The translations under genes were made by a program, and so were the position numbers. Below are positions 1 through 17,439 of a stretch of 64,000 nt of DNA, piece after piece. Every line of letters begins with the position of its first letter. Within the stretch, counting starts at the first letter, position 1. The notes beneath the pieces are model-generated. The model saw only the letters and a program-made list of their open reading frames with translations. It had not been told where the DNA came from and made no database searches. Location: NCBI GenBank assembly GCA_964017155.1, contig OZ024857.1, positions 19,534,904 through 19,598,903 on the forward strand, written 5' to 3'. Source of the DNA: Oasisia sp. SBJ-2009. Lineage: Eukaryota > Annelida > Polychaeta > Sabellida > Siboglinidae.

Positions 1-134
1 CCATTCAACCAGTCCTACTTCTAGTGCTTCCAGAAATGTATTTAAAAAGGTCCACAATGCAGTTGTTTTAAGCAGGACTACAATCAGGATCAATGGCATA
101 GAAATCCATTTGGTGGTATGTCCCCACCAGTATT

Positions 135-295
135 AACAGAGCTAATACATCCGAGCTGGGGCTCTCGAAGACACAGCGCCCTCACACGGGTGGTATACAA
201 ACTTAAAACAGATACCATACTAAACGACGAGACGTCCGAGATTGAGTGAGATCTGTGCGCGTTTGGTTCCACAGGGGAGTGCCCCAGCTCCTATC
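135..295 (+). repeat. Dispersed repeat, copy 1
   Basis: About 155 bp starting AGAGCTAATACATCCGAGCT, containing GCGCCCTCACACGG and ACGACGAGACGTCCGAGATT. It recurs in the same orientation at 2779-2935 with roughly 85-90 % identity by eye. Family unknown. Confidence 0.8.
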
Positions 296-704
296 TAATA
301 GCTCTGGTATTAATTACTGCACCAATTTCGTGTTGACAAGTCCAAGATGATGCCAATTTCTTCAGTACGCTTTTCCTAAGACGTCATCGTGAATGTGGGA
401 GAGTTCACCATTGTCTTCGTTTCGATTAATTGGATATATAAAAGAAAACATTTATCCTCCTTCTGCTGTTAAGTTTATATTGCGAATCAATATTCAACAA
501 TTATCGTGAAGAATGATCAGCATCGCAAATATCTGTAATTGGGCCAAAGTCTCAAAAATGTACATTGACTAAAATCGTTTCTTTTTTCTCTCACATCGTC
601 AAGTTATTATTAAGTCAATCTAACGATAATCTGTATATACATATTCGTATATTAAATTTATACTTATATAAAGGCATTGTCCAAATAAAACCAGGTCTAT
701 GATA

Positions 705-706
<2 letters not shown>

Positions 707-752
<46 letters not shown>

Positions 753-770
753 ATATGTGTGGGGGGGGGG
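707..770. repeat. (AT)n microsatellite followed by a G run
   Basis: An AT repeat with one interruption, ending in GTGT and eleven G in a row. Confidence 0.9.
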
Positions 771-1076
771 GGACCTCGGGGATTGCAATCTTTGCAATAG
801 TTATAACGCGGGTAACTGCCTTTTCCCTAAAGCATCGCTGTGTAACTCGGCTAGTTATTTATGTTATTGAATAAATCATGCTTTTTGCACAATTACTGGT
901 CGCCGGGTCGAGACAGTAGAATAATAAATATTATAGCAGGCGGATCTCAGAATGCCACCCCAGTGTTTGTATAGATTTATGTAGCATAGTTCCGGTAAGA
1001 TATAGGTCTGCCTATTTACTTTATTGGTCACACGTCCGCCCGCCCACCCACCTGGTCGCACGCACGTACCCCAAAC

Positions 1077-1179
1077 CAACACACATACTCACACACATAC
1101 ACACGCACATACATACATACATACACACACAATCACACTCATACAAACACACTCATACACGCACGCACACATATACACA

Positions 1180-1257
<78 letters not shown>

Positions 1258-1262
1258 AACAC
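1077..1262. repeat. Compound CA/CGCA/CATA microsatellite
   Basis: A mosaic of CACA, CATA and CGCA tetramers ending in (CA)n and (AT)n. It creates spurious long frames on both strands. Confidence 0.9.
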
Positions 1263-1580
1263 ATACACACTGACATACACATACACTAACAAGTTAATTT
1301 TAATAATAATGTTTGGTTATTTACTTTACAGTGGCGATAACGTCGATTACCGTTTAGATTTGGTGAACACGTCATTAGCGAATTGAGGTTAATGACAGGT
1401 ATTGACGCCCACATAAAATGCAAATCAAAACTTATTTTGCAGTTCTCTAAACCCATAAACCTGATTGGTTTAGAGTGTGGATTACCCCATGCGTCCGCAA
1501 CACAACTATTGTGATACATGTACACATTCGTTGTGTTGTGTCTGTTTCTGTGACTGATGCGTTAAGTATTCTCTCTGCAG

Positions 1581-1800
1581 TTCGACGTCAGTGGTGATGG
1601 ATTTCGTGTGCTTCCGAACGATCGAATTGGTTGGACAAATGAAATGAATTTCAACGTGATCAGCTGCGACTATGACGTGTATCATCAGACGTCTTTTCGA
1701 AATTATTATCACAGCGACTACCCACGCACCGAGGTCCCGTACAAGTTCAACAATTCGACAGTACCAGCTATCTTTTCCGTTGCCGTGAAGATTAAGCCAA
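1581..1800 (+). CDS. Unknown plus-strand gene, internal exon with extracellular-type sequence
   Basis: Acceptor TATTCTCTCTGCAG, donor AAGCCAA|GTAAGT. The exon is 220 nt, phase 0 in and 1 out. It encodes FDVSGDGFRVLPNDRIGWTN, then NFNVISCDYDVYHQTSFRNY and FNNSTVPAIFSVAVKIKP, with one Asn-glycosylation sequon (NNST). The V-(x)3-DRIGW pattern with aromatic residues resembles repeats in large secreted or surface proteins of invertebrates, but I cannot name the family. Upstream exons were not found and may lie outside the window. Confidence 0.65.
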
Positions 1801-1858
1801 GTAAGTTGCATAAGTTGTTCGTTCCAATGCCAATATGGTAAACTTTCTACGTCAGCAT

Positions 1859-1873
1859 TCACACACACACACA

Positions 1874-1913
<40 letters not shown>

Positions 1914-1955
1914 CACACATATGATATATATATATATAATAATTTATATATATAT

Positions 1956-2034
<79 letters not shown>
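1859..2034. repeat. Compound CA, CGCA and AT microsatellite
   Basis: (CA)n, then (CGCA)n, then about 110 bp of AT repeat, inside the intron of the unknown plus-strand gene. Confidence 0.9.
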
Positions 2035-2037
<3 letters not shown>

Positions 2038-2273
2038 AATACTTGAAGACATAAATACACTTGGAGACATAAATTGCAAAGAATCACGTATGCCTGCTAA
2101 CCAGAAACTCAACTGAGTAACCAACATAATAATATATTTCACCTTGAGAAAACCCAATATGTCATTTTGTAAGGTGTGGGTAAAACACCCATTTTATGAT
2201 AATCAAGACGTTCGTAGCAAAATGCAAGTTGCCATAGTAACGGTGTCACATTAATTAATCTCGTCGCTTGCAG

Positions 2274-2348
2274 ACGCAACATCTAACGATTCATCGAACC
2301 CGGCCACTGCAGCCGACATCGAGGTGCAAACCGCCAACGTGAAAGGAG
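2274..2348 (+). CDS. Unknown plus-strand gene, Ser/Thr/Asn-rich linker exon
   Basis: Acceptor TCGTCGCTTGCAG, donor GGAG|GTAGGA. The exon is 75 nt, 2 bases in and phase 1 out. It encodes ATSNDSSNPATAADIEVQTA followed by NVKG. It reads as a flexible stalk, and its phase agrees with both neighbours. Confidence 0.5.
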
Positions 2349-2778
2349 GTAGGAACTGAAAGACAAACCATAGTAGCGTATACAGCTCCACTGTTACTAG
2401 TGGACCAGCCGACATGCGATTTAAACTTTTGATCCGCATTTATTTTAATAGCATCAAACTATGCTATATAGATCACTCATAGCATGTGGAAAGAGGTGTG
2501 GGTGGATGCCACCCTAGATTTTAAATTTGATGGTAATTTTCAAGGACACGAAAGGTTACATTTTGTATTTTTGTTTTTTGCATTATTTTGGACCACAATC
2601 ACCGTCTGTCCAAAAGAATTATTCTTCTTTCAAAAAAAATTCTTTATGACAAAAGCTAAAGAAAAGTTGTTAAAATGACAAATGTATGCAGTAATGTTTG
2701 CCTTACGAGATGTCATGTCATAGCAGTAATGTAATTCACATATTTAACCGTTATCAACATTGTTGGTAAAGTCGACAC

Positions 2779-2935
2779 AGAGCTAATACATCCTAGCTGG
2801 GGCTCTTCAACACACAGCGCCCTCACACGGATGGTATCAAAACGTAAAACAGATACAGTATAAAAACGACGAGACGTCCGAGATTATGCGAAATCTTTAC
2901 GTCAGTGGTTTGGTTCCATTGGGGGAGTTAGTTCA
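2779..2935 (+). repeat. Dispersed repeat, copy 2
   Basis: Second copy of the repeat at 135-295, in the same orientation, with shared GCGCCCTCACACGG and ACGACGAGACGTCCGAGATT. It lies in the intron between the linker exon and the terminal exon of the unknown plus-strand gene. Confidence 0.8.
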
Positions 2936-3409
2936 ATAGTTGACGGAGGCCTCGTGTGTAATTTTGATTGCGACGTAGGAAAACCTCGACTTACTGGATT
3001 ATCAGTTCAATCGTTAGTTCAAAAAACTACGTTAGCGTGAAAGCTGAGTAGTGTATGTTTTAGGTATTCCAACGTCATTATTGTGTAAGCCGTATCAACC
3101 GTGAATTGTGTAATGTAACGTACTTTCTAGTCAAACTGTCTAGACATTCACTCTAACTATCGCCTATTGAATAAAATTACAACTGAGAGATAGGTCATTA
3201 TGGACGCACGATACATAGGGTTTATCAATAATTATTAGTATCAATATGCACTTTTTTACTAATATGTAGTATTCATAATGTTGGCAAACCGTCAAGTACA
3301 AGACCCCTTATTCCTGATGTAAGCATTTGCGCAAAGCTTAATAATTAGTGCCCAGTGAAATACTGTATAGAATATTTTCATTAATGTATTGTTCGTTGTT
3401 TTCGTTTAG

Positions 3410-3498
3410 GTTGCAACACCGTAACCTCAGCAGCCAGCGTCGTTGTTTCAATTTGTATTTTACGCGTTCTACTCGTCAATGGATTTATCCTACGCTAG
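3410..3498 (+). CDS. Unknown plus-strand gene, terminal exon with hydrophobic helix
   Basis: Acceptor TTGTTTTCGTTTAG. Two bases complete a Gly codon, then CNTVTSAASVVVSICILRVL and LVNGFILR followed by TAG. A 20-residue hydrophobic stretch at the extreme C-terminus suggests a membrane anchor, or a signal for lipid anchoring. The phase fits the linker exon. With the two preceding exons it gives ectodomain, stalk and anchor. An (AT)n array begins 40 bp later. Confidence 0.5.
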
Positions 3499-3539
3499 GC
3501 TTCGTCACGTCTACGCCGAAACACGGATCAACTAGCTAC

Positions 3540-3542
<3 letters not shown>

Positions 3543-3600
<58 letters not shown>

Positions 3601-3622
3601 CATACATATATATATATATATA
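3543..3622. repeat. (AT)n / (CATA)n microsatellite
   Basis: AT repeat with three CATA units, just after the unknown gene's stop codon. Confidence 0.9.
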
Positions 3623-3846
3623 GCTATAGCACTTATTATGTTGTCTGTTGTTACAATATTGCGATGGTTCTCTGATCTGTGCTTTGAGCTTTTGTTGTAC
3701 TAATTTTTATTCTGCAAATTAAAGCCGGGTATTTAATTGTTTCGCTGCAATTACGTCATTCATTTCATTAATATTTGCATATGACCATACGACCTTCATT
3801 TTGGCGAAGTCGACCGATTACGTACTGTAAATAACAACGTGCACCA

Positions 3847-4098
3847 GTGCAGCTGAACTGGAAGCGTTTTTCTACATTTCCCATAAACATCCAACACAGG
3901 GGCTACAGGTCCTCACCGCAAGTGGTTAATAAACCCTGGTTAATAAACTTACAGAGCTGTCAACTTACAACGTCGCTGGCAGCAGTGGTGTGTCTAAGTA
4001 TCTTGCTTCTTCTCCTTCGCTGCCGGCTGCATCCAGACGTCGGGTCGCAGGTTAACTCAGACAAAGGTTCTATGCGTCGTACAACTAATGCCCCGTAA
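3847..4098 (+). other. Open frame with hydrophobic helix, possible alternative last exon
   Basis: A possible acceptor (AACTTACAG at 3951) precedes SCQLTTSLAAVVCLSILLLL and a basic tail ending RRTTNAP then TAA. The layout resembles the terminal exon at 3410-3498, but the phase does not fit the preceding linker exon. Confidence 0.2.
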
Positions 4099-4699
4099 AT
4101 AGCGCGACGCAACAGTAACGTCACTTCCGTGGACAGATGCGTATTTCCGGTGCATCGCCAGTCCCGCGTCGAATACCAGTCAACGACAGTTTTACGTCGT
4201 TTCATATTTCCACTCAGTGTGTTGTCTATTTCCAGCAGGGGCTATCGTTGATATGAAGCATAACGTTAAAAAATATTACGTATGATTTCGCCTGTCAATA
4301 AACTTGGATCCGTTCTGCATATTTCAACCGCATCCCAACGTCTTCTTCAGCAGAACAAAGTTAGGGGTAGTTTTCCTAATGAATGCTGCACGGGTGCCGA
4401 GAGCTCCTTACCGACATACCAATTCAGTGTAGGTTTCTCTTGTCGATGTTTTCGCCTCCTTTATCTTTCTTATTTGCCGATTTTCCCTACGGTCTGTAAT
4501 TGTAACGTCTTTGATCAGACACAGATTCTATAGTTTGACACATGATCGATCTTGGTCATGTGATACACATGTAACTTCATTCTGGTGAAGAAAACCACGG
4601 GTTGTGAATACAAAGTTACAAAACGGAATCCAGGTTGCTTATGAGATCATCATGTCTAATATGTATAAACAAGAAACCAGATCTTTTATGTATTCAAGG

Positions 4700-5208
4700 C
4701 TAATGCCCTGTCCACACCATACCTCGCCAAGACGTAGACCCTGGAGACATTTGCTGACATTTGACGTACACGGGCCTTGCGACCTGTGGAGGGCGGGTGT
4801 GGGCGGCCTCGCAAACTTTATCAGTCTTGCGATATTTTGAAAATTCTCCTGTTGAATCTTTGAAATCGCTAGACGACAGTGTGGACGGCATCGTACACCA
4901 CTAGACGCTAATGTAGACAGGTTCGTCGCAAGTCGCAAAACGTAAGTTCCACCGAGGAATTCCGAAAAACGCAATCAGCGTGCGAGTATCGAATGAGTCG
5001 CAAGGTTTGGAAAGGTGGCGCTAGTGTAGTTTTCCTTTGGTACACACCAGATGGCGTGTATGGTCCCTCTCGGTGAGAACGTACATCTTTTGCGGTGTGG
5101 ACACGAAAATCGTAACTCACTCAGGGCGTACATCGCAGTTGTTTTTGTCTGCGACGTGGTGTGGACACCCTTCGTGGTACATCGGATCCAGTGTGGACCG
5201 GGCATTAG
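4700..5208. mobile_element. Possible small DNA transposon with CTAATGCCC termini
   Basis: CTAATGCCCTGTCCACAC at 4700 and the reverse complement of CTAATGCCCGGTCCACAC at 5208 form an 18-bp terminal inverted repeat with one mismatch. There is no clear target-site duplication. Two near-palindromic copies of GCCAGAGCTGCTCTGGC follow at 5215-5276. Confidence 0.4.
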
Positions 5209-5214
5209 ACTATC

Positions 5215-5276
5215 GCCAGAGCTGCTCTGGCAATAAGGATTTGTTCGCGCTTATTGCCAGAGCTGCTCTGGCAATA
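5215..5276. repeat. Pair of near-palindromic 20-mers
   Basis: GCCAGAGCTGCTCTGGCAATA occurs twice about 25 bp apart (first copy preceded by CGCCAGAG). Each copy is itself almost self-complementary, so the stretch can form two hairpins. Confidence 0.6.
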
Positions 5277-5389
5277 GTCAGGGCGTTTATTCAAAGTTTA
5301 AAATGTAGGTGTATGGAATGGAATATTAAACATTTATTTAAATATAATCACACAGTATAATATGTGCGCACTAGCGCCTCCATAAATGC

Positions 5390-6319
5390 AGGACATCAAC
5401 ATTCGTTTTGCAAATTTTATTCGCACATTTGGGCGTATTCATCTAAATACACCCCAAAGAACTGACAAATGAAAGAAACCATGCCCTACTTGAACGGAAC
5501 ATTACACGTTATGGCATACAACAAGAACACGAATTGTCAGTTGAAACTTCCAGGAACACGTTCTGTGAATACCGTATTTGCCGTGTATGGCACTGAACAG
5601 GAAATGACGTTGCGGAAGCAAGACATTGCGGCCACAATCTGAACCTGTCCACACAGGCGGAAACTGTGGAGTTGTGGCGGAATCACGTGACTAATATATC
5701 GGCATGCCGCCGCCATGGCCTTCCACTTCCGTTTCCACCGCTGTGTCACAAGCAAAACAAGCTATGCCAAATACGATACAAATACATTTATTTCAGGTAA
5801 AAACCTATATACAATTGGTACATACATTAGCACTTCTAAGAAGCCTATAAATTATCAAATATGTTACAAAATGAATAGATTAAAAATAAATAAGGTTATT
5901 AGTTAGATAAATGTAAAATTGTAGGAAAACAGACAAAATAATGAGCAATATACAGGATGTGATTGTATAATAAATATGCAATTATTTCATGTAAATAAAT
6001 ACCGTTTGAAAAGTAAGTTATATAAACAACTTACTGACTTTTAAAATATATATAATAATAAAATAAATAATAATAAAGTTATATGCGAGACATGATGACT
6101 ATCTTACAGATTTACTGTGTACAACGAATTGGCCCAGCTAATCCACATTGGGCCATTTACTATTTCAAAGCAATTGTACATAACCCTAATCAAGTAATTA
6201 TTTATGTTAAAATCTCAAAGGAAATGATTAATGGGTTTCTTTGGGATCTGAAAAGGATTCTTTCATGTTCCAAAGTATTCTTTCACAACACTAAACTCTC
6301 TGTAATGTTCACAATCCTG
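5390..6319. other. AT-rich intergenic stretch, no gene seen
   Basis: I see no coding, RNA or repeat structure. 5890-6080 is very A/T-rich. The missing 3' exons of the rhomboid gene could lie here or elsewhere below 7700, but none was recognised. Confidence 0.5.
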
Positions 6320-6323
6320 TTAA

Positions 6324-6818
6324 AGCGACATGGTCCGTTCGTGGCTTTTTTTTAATTGCAAAATCATGTTATACGGTATAAACTATACCTATTATAGCGT
6401 AAAGACAGTCAAAATATGTTTTCATGTACCATTTAGGGGTTGAAAATAGACGCAGTAAGGGGTGCTTAACTATGTTTACATATCTACCACGAGGCGTTTT
6501 CGAAACCGTTGTAGGCGTGGCTAATAGCCCAGAAGGAAATGCATGATCACGTGATGCAGCATCACGTGAACACAAGTTGACGCGACTAACGCCACACCCA
6601 GCCAGGCACACAGCTCCCAGTTGGTAAAGGTCAAAGGATAGGTGTCACTCGCGACGATTTGAGTGACAGCGTATACAAACATTCGACGTTTAACATTACG
6701 AAGTCAGTTCTGTTTTGATAAAAAAAATTGGCGGTCAGGACGCTACAATAGTTAAAACTTATACTGATTAACATGATTTTGCAATAAAAATAAAAAGCCA
6801 CGAACGGACCATGTCGCT
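6324..6818. mobile_element. MITE with TTAA target duplication
   Basis: The terminal inverted repeats are about 50 bp. The left begins AGCGACATGGTCCGTTCGTG after TTAA (6320-6323). The right ends with its complement before TTAA (6819-6822). The shared inner sequence is GGCTTTTT(...)ATTGCAAAATCATGTTA. TTAA duplication is typical of piggyBac and Kolobok families. The AGCG start favours a Kolobok-like source. There is no transposase. Confidence 0.85.
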
Positions 6819-6822
6819 TTAA

Positions 6823-7525
6823 TATAAGTATTTCGTGTAATTCTTTCCTTTTTAATTTGAGTTACATTTAAAAAATCACTAATGACCATGCCATATACAG
6901 ATAATATAGGCAAATCGGAACTTAAAACTAGAAATTCCCCGTATGCGGAGTTATTTGGGATACGAAAGGTTTTTCGATATATGGTCAGGAGCATTAGTGA
7001 ATAAATAAATATAATTCTAATCAAATGAAAGTATGGGGTTACATGAAAGGGTTATATTAATTAAAATTGTACACATTACTAAGAGTTTCACATTATCGAA
7101 GAATCCCTTTATATTATAATTTGAGACACTAAAGAATCTCTCTCGAGTCTTAATGAATCCTTTTATTGCTGTACAATGCATGCAAACTAATGTGCTACAT
7201 TGAGGAAAAGGTCTAAATGAGAACCTGAAATTATTCATACATATGACTTTGGTAAGAAACGAAAAATACAATTATAATACTGAAAGATACATTGACGTTG
7301 AAATGGGCACTAATGACTTTAGAGACATTTGTTAACGAATCCTTTTTATTATTAGCCCAGCCAATGTGACTGCGAATCCTCCCGATGGATTTGTGAATGC
7401 CAGTAGGTAAACAAATTACATTTTAAAATGACATAAAAAGCCATGTTGATGAGATGTTGATGTCGTTATTAGTAATAATCTGCAAAGCAGGTAATTACGG
7501 AGATTCTAATAAGGCTTTGGATTAA
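6823..7525. other. AT-rich non-coding stretch
   Basis: No gene, RNA or clear repeat seen. On the minus strand it lies downstream of rhomboid exon 3. Confidence 0.5.
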
Positions 7526-7541
7526 GTGCCGCGTGTTTGTA

Positions 7542-7546
<5 letters not shown>

Positions 7547-7613
<67 letters not shown>

Positions 7614-7640
7614 CGTTTGTGTGTGTGTGCGTGTGCACGC
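7547..7640. repeat. (GT)n microsatellite
   Basis: About 60 bp of pure GT, then GTGC-interrupted repeat, 70 bp from rhomboid exon 3. Confidence 0.9.
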
Positions 7641-7709
7641 GCGTATTGTGGTGTTGTGCACGTTATATGTCTACTGTGCAGTACGTACCGTTTAACTTGT
7701 ATAGCTTAC

Positions 7710-14640
<6,931 letters not shown>

Positions 14641-14843
14641 CGCCGGTGTTTGGCTTCGTCCGGTGATGAGACGCGACCGTCAGACAATACAATACAATAC
14701 AAACACGCGATACAATACAAACACAAAGTAACGTTTACTGATTCGATCGCGTTGGACACGTAACGACAGAGTTAGCGCCCGTTGCAGTCATAGTACTTTG
14801 TGTTGATATTTTGGATCCTTCCGCTTGCGTGGGGTTCGTCCAG

Positions 14844-15240
14844 TTAGTAGTCCATATCTTCGTCCGACTCCCACAGACTGTGGGCTAACTCGGACACAGT
14901 GTGTGCTAGTGCAATTTGTACGTCTACGTAGGTAATACACACCAGCTCGACTACTGCGTAAATGGACTTCAACACGTCAATCACGACCGAGACAATCACC
15001 ACGAGCCACTTGGAGTATACCTCGCCGAATGCGTTTATCGAGTCTATCCACACCAACAGTCTGCGGGATGCTGCCTCGGATACTGGTTTCCAGACTCTGT
15101 CTACTCCTGCCCAGAATGCCCTGTATATAAAAGCCAGTTTTACTGCCGCTGCCTGGCGGGGATTTCCTAACGTCCCCGGGAAGCGACGACGCTCGGTTGT
15201 TCCTGCTTTGACAGAGAGGGCATTATGTGCAAAATAATAT
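14844..15240 (-). CDS. Unrecognised open exon-like segment (possible last exon)
   Basis: The minus strand is open from about 15248 to the TAG/TAA-type stop at 14844. A usable acceptor (CTCTCTGTCAAAGCAG) lies near 15207. The product includes AAAVKLAFIYRAFWAGVDRV, a hydrophobic stretch SKWLVVIVSVVIDVLKSIYA and the acidic end LWESDEDMDY. There is no in-frame ATG at the start. The opposite strand is also open (14962-15237, ending GKRRRSVVPALTERALCAK), so the coding strand is uncertain. Base composition is richer in GC than its neighbours. I do not recognise the family on either strand. Confidence 0.3.
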
Positions 15241-15319
15241 AAATTTTAATCAATGGGTTTGGGGCACATAACATTTCAAAAAGGTGCATTGTTTTCCTCT
15301 AGTGTGCCCGAAGGGGGCA

Positions 15320-15413
<94 letters not shown>

Positions 15414-15418
15414 TACAC

Positions 15419-15470
<52 letters not shown>
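15320..15470. repeat. (AT)n microsatellite
   Basis: About 150 bp of AT with a few CATATACA interruptions. Confidence 0.95.
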
Positions 15471-15472
<2 letters not shown>

Positions 15473-15755
15473 CATCTATCATAACTATATTGGGGGGCGG
15501 ATCAAGATAATTTAATATGGGAAGACAAAATCTCTAAGTGTATCCCTTGACACCCGCCATGCACGACTTCACTGTGGCGCTATCGGGCTGTCAACTCAAT
15601 TTCCCCGCTGCTTCCCGTTCACTGATGACATCGGAAAAGGTCTAGATTGTTCTATGCGAAAAGATTTGCTTCTATTCCGAAGTACGAGATCCCCAGAAAA
15701 TTCGAGAGGGGAAATAATATTGCCAGTACAATGTATCATCATTAAGTGTGCATAT

Positions 15756-17431
15756 AGTGTGGGCTCTTAATGTAATAAATTTTCACATCTGGACAAAAGC
15801 ATGAAATTTGGCACAGATGACCTCCATGCCATACTATTTCAGAATTTTGATGGAAGCAACCTGAGATTTTGATGCTTCCACAATTTTTTGCAATATTCAA
15901 AATGGCTACCATCAAAAATAAAAAACTTGCTTTTCTATATTTCATGAACAGTTTCACATAAAATGTTTCTTTTCGGCTTAATATATACATTTTCTGGTCT
16001 TCTAATTTCAAATATGGTGCATTTTGACTTATTCGACATTCATATCCGCCATTTTTAAAGATGGCGGCCATATTCCCTAATGTTGCAATATCTTATAAAA
16101 TATGGCACTTAGAGACGTTATTTTGGCATCAATTTATAGGTAAGTGGATAGCTATTTTGAATTTGCTCTCCTCCACCACTGTGGATGTAGAAAGGCGTGC
16201 AGAGGAAACTGCAAATGTGCCAAAGCAGGAATCAAGTGCACTATTCTGTGTAACTGTGAAGGCGGGTGCATCAACAACGATGGAGTGTAAGCTATGCGAT
16301 GCTACAATTACGGACATCTGTGACTGATGTTACGCCCTACGTCAGGATCTGAAGGATATTCTTTTCACCGATTTGAATTAAACTTCATGTTTTCTACCAC
16401 AACATATTTATGTTTTAACTTTATAATTATCATAATGTGATATGCATTGCCTACATCATATTTCATGACAGAGTCAGCACCACTTGCGCTGTACATGTAG
16501 CTTTGATATCGATTCTAGGTGGTAAAGTTCACAGGATATAGCGACATTAGCTTTGGAAAATGGCGAATGTAAATGTCGGTCAAGGTCAAAAAGTAAAATA
16601 TTTAAAATAGCTACCCCAACATACGTATATTTTGACAAAACTGTCCATATAACATCCCTCCAAATAAATTGTTTAAAAATATGTAAGCAATTCGATTTTA
16701 CATGCGCCATTTTATTAAATGGCGGTTGTGAAGGTCACATTAAGGTCAGGTGTAAAATGTTTGACGAATTTGAAATTGCTATCCAGGTACCTATACATTG
16801 ATACCAAAACCAAGACTCTAGGTGCCATATTTGATAAGATATAGCAACAGTAATGAATACGGCCGCCATCTTTAGAAATGGCGGATGTGAATGTCGGTCA
16901 AGGTCAAGAAATAAAATATTTTAAATATCTACCCCACTATGTGTATATATTGAAAAAGTGTCCGTATATCATCCCTCCAAATATCTCATTTTATTAAATG
17001 GCAGTTGTGAAGGTCAAATTAAGGTCAGGCGTGAAATGTTTGATAAATTCAAAATCGCTATCCACTTACCTATACATTGATGCCAAAATAACGTCTCTAA
17101 GTGCCATATAGCAACATTAGGGAATATGGCCGCCATCTTTAAAAATGGCGGATATGAATGTCGAATAAGTCAAAATGCACCATATTTGAAATTAGAAGAC
17201 CAGAAAATGTATATATTAAGCCAAAAAGAAACATTTTATGTGAAACTGTTCATGAAATATGGAAAAGCAAGTTTTTTGTTGTTGATGGCAGCCATTTTGA
17301 ATATTGCAAAAAATGGTGGAAGCATCAAAATCTCAGGTTGCTTCCATCAAAATGCTGAAATAGTATCTGTGCCAAATGTCATGCTTTTGTCCAAATTTAT
17401 GACATTTTCTGACATTAAGAGCCCTCACTAA
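15756..17431. mobile_element. Foldback-like element with ~350-400-bp inverted arms
   Basis: The left arm (15756 to about 16120) and right arm (about 17080 to 17431) are inverted copies of roughly 90 % identity. Ends read AGTGTGGGCTCTTAATG and, inverted, AGTGAGGGCTCTTAATG. The middle holds two degenerate direct copies of a ~290-bp block rich in AAATGGCGG, TGTCGGTCAAGGTCA and GGCCGCCATC motifs. ATA on both sides could be a 3-bp target duplication. There is no intact transposase, and a Cys-rich coding remnant lies just inside the left arm. Confidence 0.75.
16174..16290 (+). pseudogene. Cys-rich C-terminal coding remnant inside the foldback element
   Basis: The frame reads HHCGCRKACRGNCKCAKAGI then KCTILCNCEGGCINNDGV and TAA: nine Cys in 38 residues, spaced CxC..C..CxC..C..CxC..C. 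The pattern resembles the Cys-rich tail (CXC-like) found at the end of uncharacterised proteins spread by mobile elements in invertebrates. Upstream coding sequence is missing, so this is a fragment. Confidence 0.55.
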
Positions 17432-17439
17432 TAATGACA

